A stretch of DNA of 20,775 bases from Clostridiales bacterium (lineage in GTDB: Bacteria; Bacillota; Clostridia; Christensenellales; CAG-138): positions 1-20,775 of the forward strand of contig SFIR01000024.1 of NCBI GenBank assembly GCA_004556165.1, in the 5' to 3' direction. A program made the position numbers and the translations under genes. Position 1 is the first letter of the stretch, and every line of letters begins with the position of its first letter. This document shows, piece by piece, positions 15,951-20,775 of the stretch. The notes under the pieces are model-generated. The model ran no database searches and had not been told where the DNA came from. It was given only the letters and a program-made list of their open reading frames with translations.

Positions 15951-16472
15951 TTACTTCACGGTAAGCGACAGTTTGGGAAGCAGATAGTTCAAAAAATCGT
16001 TTACGCTTTTTCGGTTATCCCCTTCGATCCTGAGGAGATTTCCGCCGTAGTATGCGATGTAGCTTTTTTTAGTTACGGCATAGCCCTTGCTGAGTCCGCC
16101 GCCGGCCTTCCCTGTGAGAAGCTCAAATGCAGATACCGAAGCCGCATAATCCGCGCCGTAAAATCCATACACATCAAAGGTATTGCCGTTATATTCGACC
16201 GTGCAACAAAAGGCATCCGAAAAAGCGGAGTATACTCCGCCCTGCGCAGTCTCCCGTTCATTCCAAAGCTCTCTGAATTCCGCCATCTCCTCGGAATCCG
16301 GAACAATGCAGGGCTTCAGGCATTCCATCTCGCCCAAATCCGCAAAGACCCTTGCCACAGCTATATCCGTTCCGCCCGAAAAGACGAGTATTGCCGTCAT
16401 ACCGATAAGGAGCACTGCCGCTGCGATAATCACTATCCTGATAATCTTGATTTTATTGTTCTGCTTTTCCAT
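15951..16472 (-). CDS. Hypothetical membrane-anchored protein
   Basis: The 173-residue product has a short basic cytoplasmic start, one membrane segment (about residues 10-31) and an extracytoplasmic domain with four cysteines (near 51, 55, 89 and 90) and several Tyr/Gly-rich stretches (Y-G-F-Y-G-A-D-Y-A; S-Y-I-A-Y-Y-G-G-N). I do not recognise a family. GGAGAGG lies 7 nt before the ATG. It is the first gene of a two-gene unit with the dockerin protein (10-nt gap), so a role at the cell surface with that protein is a reasonable inference. It is preceded by an unusually long leader from a strong promoter. Confidence 0.75.
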   Translation of the reverse strand: MEKQNNKIKIIRIVIIAAAVLLIGMTAILVFSGGTDIAVARVFADLGEMECLKPCIVPDSEEMAEFRELWNERETAQGGVYSAFSDAFCCTVEYNGNTFDVYGFYGADYAASVSAFELLTGKAGGGLSKGYAVTKKSYIAYYGGNLLRIEGDNRKSVNDFLNYLLPKLSLTVK

Positions 16473-16840
16473 TTTATGACCTCTCCATATGAAGCGTTAT
16501 ATCATCGAAACTTTTATCATCTTTTCCGAAGAAGAAATACACAAAGCCAAGCTCATCATCGAGCATGCGCTTTTGGTTTGCGATTTCGGTACTGTTTCCC
16601 ATATCCCCTCAGGCTGTCTCCACCGTTTTTTTATTGCCGAATCCAAGAATCCGGCTTCGCAGGCGATCACTGCGGTGCCGGCATCGAAATATTTGCCGAT
16701 ACCGATCTGCCATTTTTATCCTGTTACGGTCGGAAGCAGGGTTCTGTACGGATGCATTACCATCCGCCATCTGTCCGAGTATGGTACCTAAAATTCCCCC
16801 GCACGCTCCGCAGATAACCTGACAGATAATCCTCAAAAAT
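16473..16840 (-). other. Long 5' leader with broken reading frames
   Basis: About 360 nt separate the predicted transcription start (near 16833) from the ATG at 16472. No intact gene was found. On the minus strand fragments of protein-like sequence occur in two frames: a hydrophobic, Gly-rich piece (C-G-A-C-G-G-I-L-G-T-I-L-G), then in another frame G-K-Y-F-D-A-G-T-A-V-I-A-C-E-A-G, then a 42-codon frame (16602-16474) with poor ribosome-site spacing. A hairpin CGGATG-6 nt-CATCCG lies at about 16748-16765. It may be a decayed small membrane protein gene, a regulatory leader or both. I saw no known riboswitch. Confidence 0.4.
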
Positions 16841-16869
16841 ATTATAGTGGGCATGATAAAATAAGTCAA
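16841..16869 (-). promoter_or_regulatory. Strong promoter of the dockerin unit
   Basis: Minus strand TTGACT (16869-16864), 17 nt spacer, perfect TATAAT (16846-16841): 11 of 12 consensus bases at ideal spacing, one of the best promoter matches in the window. It reads toward the membrane-anchored protein and the dockerin gene. Confidence 0.8.
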
Positions 16870-16950
16870 GCAAGGCGTGAGCGGAAAAGGTGACTGCCAC
16901 AGTACTGCCTTAGAGAGTTGCTTCTCGGGCAATTTAACAGCAACATTCTT

Positions 16951-16962
16951 AGCCTTAAGGCT
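16951..16962. repeat. 12-nt perfect palindrome in the intergenic region
   Basis: AGCCTTAAGGCT is fully self-complementary and lies about 80 nt upstream of the dockerin-unit promoter, between it and the hairpin after the LRR gene. It could be a regulator site or chance. The rest of 16870-17004 holds two copies of AATTTAAC (from 16931 and from 16981) and no gene that I can support. Confidence 0.35.
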
Positions 16963-17004
16963 TAATGTATGAGCCGATGGAATTTAACCCCGCCGCCGCA
17001 TGAA

Positions 17005-17036
17005 AATTCCACCCTGCTGCGCAGTAGGGTGGAATT
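17005..17036 (-). terminator. Long hairpin after the LRR gene (terminator or REP-like element)
   Basis: AATTCCACCCTGCT and AGTAGGGTGGAATT pair over 14 bp (one G-T wobble) around a GCGC tetraloop. On the minus strand it lies about 65 nt after the LRR stop and runs into AATTTTCA, a short T tract, so termination is plausible but not ideal. Its symmetry also resembles dispersed palindromic repeats. Confidence 0.6.
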
Positions 17037-17101
17037 GCCGTTTATCCTCATTTCATCTATTCTCAATCAGGCTTTGCCCCTCGAGCATCAGCGCAGTGCC
17101 T

Positions 17102-18232
17102 TTAGTCGATTTCCGTATCGGGCAGCGCCTCCCTCAGTGCCTCAATCTGAGCATCGGAAAGGTCGTTTCCATAGGTTATATGGAGGGATTCAAGCGAAGG
17201 CAGGTCATACAGAGGTTCAGCATCGGTGATGTTGCACCAGTGCAGGGAAAGCTGAGTCAGGTTCGTCAAATTAGCTATCGTGCTTATATCGCTTATTTCG
17301 TTGCCGTGCAAGGAAAGTGAAGTCAGCTGCGTAAGAGCGGACAGCGGACTTATGTCGGTGATTTCATTGCTGTGCAGGGAAAGATAAGTCAGCTGCGTAA
17401 GAGCGGACAGCGGACTTATGTCGCTGATGTCGTTATAGCCCAAGTCAAGATAAGTCAGGCTCGTAAGCGTGGACAATGGGCTCAGGTCGCTGATGTCGTT
17501 ATAGCCCAAATCAATATAAGTAAGGCTCGTAATGCCGGACAGCGTGCTAAGGTCGCTTAGACCGGAGCTTCTCAGGTTGAGCTTCGTCAGCTCCGTAAGA
17601 TTAGCCAGTGGGCTCAGGTCGCCGATTTTGGTGCAGCACAGATTCAGCTCCGTCAGCTTCGTTAGATTCGCTATCGAGCTTATGTCGCTGAGGTCGTTGC
17701 CGCCCAAGTCAAGCTTTATCAAATCTGTCAGATTTGACAGCGCGCTTATGTCGCAGATCTTGTTATTGCACAAGTCAAGATGAGTCAGCTTCGTAAGATT
17801 CGCCAGTGCGCTTATGTCGCTGATGCTGTTGTAACCAAGATTAAGCTCTGTCAAATTCGTAAACATCGCGATGTCGAGTATGCCGCGGAGTCTCTGATTC
17901 GACAGATCAAGCACTTCAAACTCCAGAATATCCGACATATATATGGTGTTGTCACCAAATCCGTACTTTTCTCTGAACACGGCTTCAAAGATTGGGTTGG
18001 AAAAGCTGACGACCGAACACGGGTCAACAATGGGCTCTTCGGAAGGCGCTTCAGTTGGCTCCTCCGCAGGGGTCTCCGTGGGATTCACGGTGGGTTCTTC
18101 CGATGCGTTGATATCTTGGTCGGGGGACTTTGTGGATTTTTCGTCGGCGGCGTTGCCGGCGCAGCCGCCAAGCATGGTCATCGCCATAACCGCCGTAAGC
18201 ACTAAAGAAATCAATAATTTTGCTTTTTTCAC
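17102..18232 (-). CDS. Internalin-type leucine-rich-repeat lipoprotein
   Basis: The 376-residue product starts with GTG at 18232, preceded by GGAGG at 6 nt. It has a lipoprotein signal with lipobox LGGC (Cys24), an E/P/T-rich spacer (about 45-70), a cap region (about 72-123), then ten consecutive 22-residue leucine-rich repeats (about 124-344) of the form N-L-T-x-L-x-x-L-x-L-x-x-N-x-I-S-D-I-S-x-L, and a C-terminal cap ending P-D-T-E-I-D. The repeat type is that of internalins, which are protein-binding surfaces. It is lipid-anchored outside the membrane, with no LPxTG motif. Probable role is binding a protein or surface ligand; the partner is unknown. It is a single-gene unit with its own promoter and a hairpin after it. 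Central repeats are nearly identical at DNA level. Confidence 0.9.
   Translation of the reverse strand: MKKAKLLISLVLTAVMAMTMLGGCAGNAADEKSTKSPDQDINASEEPTVNPTETPAEEPTEAPSEEPIVDPCSVVSFSNPIFEAVFREKYGFGDNTIYMSDILEFEVLDLSNQRLRGILDIAMFTNLTELNLGYNSISDISALANLTKLTHLDLCNNKICDISALSNLTDLIKLDLGGNDLSDISSIANLTKLTELNLCCTKIGDLSPLANLTELTKLNLRSSGLSDLSTLSGITSLTYIDLGYNDISDLSPLSTLTSLTYLDLGYNDISDISPLSALTQLTYLSLHSNEITDISPLSALTQLTSLSLHGNEISDISTIANLTNLTQLSLHWCNITDAEPLYDLPSLESLHITYGNDLSDAQIEALREALPDTEID
17321..17509. repeat. 66-bp tandem repeats inside the LRR gene
   Basis: A 37-nt stretch at 17321-17357 recurs exactly at 17387-17423, and a 24-nt stretch at 17420-17443 recurs exactly at 17486-17509. Both offsets are 66 nt, one LRR unit, which indicates recent in-frame duplication or gene-conversion-like homogenisation of the central repeats. 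Confidence 0.85.
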
Positions 18233-18341
18233 TGCTTTCCTCCTTATGTCAATCTGACGTTTTCAGCCCATAAGCCTCCGCAGATCCTATAAATATATGC
18301 CTTGGTAAGCTTACAAAATTCGTCAGTAAGATGATATGTTT

Positions 18342-18370
18342 ATTTTACTTAATGTATACTCTGTTGTCAA
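18342..18370 (-). promoter_or_regulatory. Promoter of the LRR lipoprotein gene
   Basis: Minus strand consensus TTGACA (18370-18365), 17 nt spacer, TAAAAT (18347-18342). The predicted start near 18335 leaves a leader of about 100 nt. The -35 box is embedded in an inverted repeat TGTTG-A-CAACA (18362-18372), which could be an operator. Between promoter and gene (18233-18341) I see no gene, only a short palindrome GTAAGCTTAC near 18306 and a possible long-range CTGACG/CGTCAG pairing. Confidence 0.75.
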
Positions 18371-18416
18371 CAAAAAAACCTTTGAATTGTGTCGGTTTTG
18401 TTAATCAATGTGTCAA

Positions 18417-18430
18417 AAATGTTAACATTT
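18417..18430. promoter_or_regulatory. 14-nt perfect palindrome upstream of the LRR promoter
   Basis: AAATGTTAACATTT is fully self-complementary, lies 46 nt upstream of the -35 box and shares the TGTT...AACA outline of the repeat over the -35 itself. It is a candidate binding site for a dimeric regulator; the protein is unknown. Confidence 0.45.
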
Positions 18431-18687
18431 CAAAATGCGGTTCTTCTCCCGTTATCATATCAGGAGCGTACAGGCATGATTCGGCATATATACTGCGGAT
18501 ATTCCGCCGCTTATTCCCGTCATACCGGGCATAAATAGCCTATCCGGAACAGCAGCGTGATAAGGCCGCTCTTCTTTGCACGGGAGCTTCACCGCCTTTT
18601 CGAGAGCGTGTTCAGCCGAGCAGGTGAGCAGAGCGTGACTTTTGGCGGAAAGGACGAACAGCGGCGTGAGAGAGCGCCGTTTTTCGT
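18431..18687. other. Gene-free stretch, possible decayed or repeated element
   Basis: No supportable gene. One minus-strand frame stays open from the terminator region to about 18460 without a usable start codon or ribosome site (it includes S-A-E-H-A-L-E-K-A-V-K-L and E-E-R-P-Y-H-A-A-V-P-D-R), and a plus-strand frame of 93 codons runs through the downstream terminator. The sequence is richer in G+C than the AT-rich DNA on both sides. A small hairpin GCGGA-3 nt-TCCGC lies near 18499. It could be a gene remnant or a dispersed intergenic repeat. Confidence 0.35.
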
Positions 18688-18721
18688 AAAAAAGCGGAGC
18701 AAGCTTTTGATAGCTTGCTCC
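18688..18721 (-). terminator. Rho-independent terminator of the AlbA_2 gene
   Basis: On the minus strand GGAGCAAGCT and AGCTTGCTCC pair perfectly over 10 bp around a 6-nt loop, followed by GCTTTTTT. It lies about 68 nt beyond the stop of the AlbA_2 gene. Confidence 0.88.
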
Positions 18722-18788
18722 GGCTTGGCATTGGACCTAACGATTGATACAAGGTGTATTTTCGCATTAGCGGGTGCACTTAAAAGAA

Positions 18789-20087
18789 TCAGATGGGCAT
18801 ATAAAGTGCTTCATCAACCCAGCATAACGCATTTCTAAATTCTGCTTTAATCCCGGAAAAAGGTTTTTGATTAAAGTAGTTGGTATATATCTCATACAGG
18901 ATATTCAAAATGTACTCCTTATTCTCTTGTATTTTCAATCGCTCAATTCCACATATCGAAGCAAGGCAATATTTTATTTCCTTTTCATCAGAGGGGATAA
19001 TCAGTTCATGACTCTGAATGCTATTTGCATACGTTTGTTTTGCCTTAGATGCCTTTGAGGATCCATTAGATAAATGGACGTATTTAACTTCTTTTTGTGC
19101 TATACGTCTCTTAAGTATATCCTTAGCCATAGAATTAATTGGAATATCGTTTATATAAGCCAGAGCTGTATCTATATCTGTGCCAGAAAGGTTTAGAAAA
19201 TAGTATACTGGAAGATTACCACTACTTGAATAGCAGATTTGCTTTACAAACTCCATTGGATTGTTCACGGATTCCTGAGAAATAAAGCTCTTAATAATCT
19301 CATCGGCATTAATTGCCCTATTTCGTTCTTGCTCAACAATTACTCTTTGAGCACCCACTACTGTTTGAACTTGCCCAACCACCTTTAGTGCAGGATTGCC
19401 ACCCGTTTCTACAAAAGAACCTTCCTGAACAAAAGAAATCTCGTCAAGTAGATTTTCATCTATATAGAGTGTAGCATTGGGGCCTGTCATTCTACCACTT
19501 GTCAAATCTAAAAGAGCGGTTTTAGTAATACCAGAATCTCCAATCTGTCTTATCATTTTCATCCAGCGTTCGTTTATTTTTTCCTTTTCTTGCTGAATGA
19601 TTGAACTAAGCTCAGGGTAGTCTATCTCTGAGTTTTGAGAGTTGTAGCGGTAGTATATTGCAGCTTTTCTAAGCTCGTCAGCATCTTTTTTGCATATTAC
19701 TGGCTTGCTCTTTGCCGAATATGTATACAGCACACCATATTTTTTGCCATCAAATTCGGTTATGGTTTTTTCCCATATGATTTCTGGTGAAAAGAAATCT
19801 CGCAGATTGGTAGACCATTGTTGATTGTCGATGTTTTCAAATCGCTCCAACGCATTCCCTTGCAGCCCCAACAATCTATGCGGTTTATCTTTTACTCCGA
19901 AAACAATATAACCTCCGTCTCTGTTTGCAAATGCTGCCATTGCTCTAAAGTATTCACTTAAGCTCTTCCATCCAAAAGATTCTTTATACTCCACGCAGAT
20001 ACCTTCATTGGTTCCAATTAGATCAGGATTCCGGGAGCTTTTCTTAAAAATCTTGGAAAGAGCGTCACTTGATAAAGGATTGGCCAT
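18789..20087 (-). CDS. AlbA_2 (Schlafen-like) DNA-binding domain protein, putative regulator
   Basis: With the chosen start the product has 432 residues. Two ATGs compete: the one at 20099 has no good ribosome site, while the codons following it read GGAGGAG and place an ideal site 5 nt before the ATG at 20087, so I use the latter. Residues about 25-160 are an AlbA_2 (divergent AAA-4/Schlafen-like) domain, shown by the E-Y-K-E-S opening, A-F-A-N-R-D-G-G-Y-I-V-F-G-V-K-D and the later Y-Y-R-Y-N-S segment. The remaining 270 residues are helical and unfamiliar; no helicase or HATPase part is visible. Such proteins are putative transcription regulators, and some occur in defence or mobile loci. 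The gene is clearly more AT-rich than its neighbours, with many A/T-ending codons, which suggests horizontal acquisition. It has its own terminator; no convincing promoter was found in 20088-20205. Confidence 0.85.
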   Translation of the reverse strand: MANPLSSDALSKIFKKSSRNPDLIGTNEGICVEYKESFGWKSLSEYFRAMAAFANRDGGYIVFGVKDKPHRLLGLQGNALERFENIDNQQWSTNLRDFFSPEIIWEKTITEFDGKKYGVLYTYSAKSKPVICKKDADELRKAAIYYRYNSQNSEIDYPELSSIIQQEKEKINERWMKMIRQIGDSGITKTALLDLTSGRMTGPNATLYIDENLLDEISFVQEGSFVETGGNPALKVVGQVQTVVGAQRVIVEQERNRAINADEIIKSFISQESVNNPMEFVKQICYSSSGNLPVYYFLNLSGTDIDTALAYINDIPINSMAKDILKRRIAQKEVKYVHLSNGSSKASKAKQTYANSIQSHELIIPSDEKEIKYCLASICGIERLKIQENKEYILNILYEIYTNYFNQKPFSGIKAEFRNALCWVDEALYMPI

Positions 20088-20205
20088 AAACTCCTCCATA
20101 CGCTTTCTGTTGTGTAGACAAATCAGGAGTGCATATTACAATGCAGACGTCTTTGTTGGTTACGATGCAGATTGCCTAATAATCACTGTGAACAATTACA
20201 TTATA

Positions 20206-20775
20206 CTATTCGTCCAGTTTCAGGAATCCCTGTTCAAAGGCTCCGGGGAACTGGAACTTCTTATCTACACCGCCGAAGACAACGACAATTAGACCTCCAT
20301 CGATGCCTGATGTGTCAATATGCACGGTAGGCTTTTTCACCACCGGCGTTACGGATGGCGTAGGCGGCACATAGGACGGACGGTATGTCGGCGTGGATAC
20401 CGGCTTAGAGGGCTGGACGAGCGGCTCACGCTTGACGTTGCCGTATTTCGCTGGTTTCTCAGCTACCATCGGCAGATCGTCCTCGTCCTCATCGTCCAGA
20501 TCGTAGCTGCTGATGTTCGTGAAGACGGGCCGCTCCGGAATATCATCGTCACGGGGAGCGTCTGCCGTCATGGAGGCAGCAAGCTGACCAGCCATAGCGT
20601 CATAATCCGCACGGCTGATAACCGTGCTGTACAGACCGACATTTTCGCCGGTGTGCTTATCAATACCGGTGTAGATCAGGCTGGCGTCTTCATACCGCTT
20701 AAATTTGTAAACGGCATCGTTCATCAGGGCCTCGTTGAATACGTTCAGCGATACGAGCAGCTCGAAATCCTTCAC
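20206..20775 (-). CDS. Unrecognised acidic, proline-rich protein, cut at the right edge
   Basis: The visible 189 residues end at a TAG at 20206 and run to the window edge. The last visible codon is GTG, which could be the start or an internal valine. Regions: a folded N-terminal part (about 1-70, with F-K-R-Y-E-D-A-S-L-I-Y-T-G-I-D), an acidic stretch (Y-D-L-D-D-E-D-E-D-D, about 92-101), a Pro/Thr/Ser-rich linker (about 115-148) and a short C-terminal segment G-L-I-V-V-V-F-G-G-V. I do not recognise a family. Base composition returns to the G+C-richer level, unlike the AlbA_2 gene. Together with that gene it could belong to an accessory or mobile region continuing beyond the window, but no mobility gene is visible. 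Confidence 0.65.
   Translation of the reverse strand: MKDFELLVSLNVFNEALMNDAVYKFKRYEDASLIYTGIDKHTGENVGLYSTVISRADYDAMAGQLAASMTADAPRDDDIPERPVFTNISSYDLDDEDEDDLPMVAEKPAKYGNVKREPLVQPSKPVSTPTYRPSYVPPTPSVTPVVKKPTVHIDTSGIDGGLIVVVFGGVDKKFQFPGAFEQGFLKLDE

Noticed and set aside
16474..16602. 42-codon minus-strand frame just before the membrane-anchored protein
   Set aside because: The GAGGGG lies only 2 nt from the ATG and the product matches nothing I know. It is kept only as a remark in the leader entry.
16489..16791. 100-codon plus-strand frame
   Set aside because: There is no ribosome binding site, it is antisense to the leader, and it has no recognisable domain.
16609..16932. 107-codon minus-strand frame with a hydrophobic segment
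   Set aside because: Its plausible internal start (16854) lies within the -35/-10 spacer of the strong promoter, upstream of the transcription start, and the second half is an Arg-rich run unlike a real protein. It is treated as part of a broken leader.
17240..17860. Regularly spaced repeats resembling a CRISPR array
   Set aside because: The 66-nt periodicity encodes in-frame 22-residue leucine-rich repeats; there are no constant repeat/variable spacer units and no cas genes.
18557..18838. 93-codon plus-strand frame
   Set aside because: It runs through the terminator hairpin and into the 3' end of the AlbA_2 gene on the other strand, with no ribosome binding site.

Overview
The window looks like a chromosomal segment of a Bacillota bacterium of class Clostridia, probably an uncultured gut-type lineage. 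The reasons are the XpaC/TelA/LemA/TPM gene set, a Clp ATPase of ClpC/ClpA type, a RodA-type SEDS protein, strong purine-rich ribosome binding sites, sigma-A-like promoters (TTGNNN-17-TATAAT), a secreted dockerin protein and an internalin-type leucine-rich-repeat lipoprotein. Almost everything is on the minus strand. The one clear plus-strand gene is a small MGMT-like gene near 14.3 kb. Lineage is inferred; no rRNA or other marker gene is present.

Layout, left to right (minus-strand transcription runs right to left). (1) 1-2908: an envelope/stress operon read xpaC, telA, a LemA-like gene, a TPM-domain lipoprotein cut by the left edge. It has its own promoter inside the end of the preceding gene. 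(2) 2937-9500: a tight four-gene operon read pgi, rodA, a Clp ATPase, glycerate kinase, from a good extended -10 promoter upstream of pgi. The Clp protein has a normal first AAA+ module but a second one whose catalytic residues are altered. The glycerate kinase carries an unexplained N-terminal domain of about 140 residues. (3) 9563-13059: a translation/RNA-modification operon read prmA, rsmE, mtaB, HIT hydrolase, with its own promoter and a strong terminator. (4) 13041-14670: a DNA-repair pair transcribed divergently: a Nudix-AlkD fusion on minus and an MGMT-like protein on plus, with back-to-back promoters and a terminator hairpin after the plus gene. (5) 14687-16869: a secreted dockerin protein plus a small membrane-anchored protein, behind a strong promoter and an unusually long leader of about 360 nt. 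(6) 17005-18430: an LRR lipoprotein gene with recent 66-bp internal duplications, a near-consensus promoter and two palindromes around it. (7) 18431-20775: accessory-looking DNA: a non-coding or decayed stretch, an AT-rich AlbA_2 (Schlafen-like) regulator gene with its own terminator, and an unrecognised acidic, proline-rich protein cut by the right edge.

The left two thirds is ordinary housekeeping content in an unusual arrangement. The most interesting points are the Clp protein with a degenerate second ATPase domain, the glycerate kinase extension, and the pairing of a Nudix-AlkD fusion with an MGMT-family protein whose PCHRV motif reads PCFRV. No tRNA, rRNA, CRISPR array, transposase or integrase was seen.
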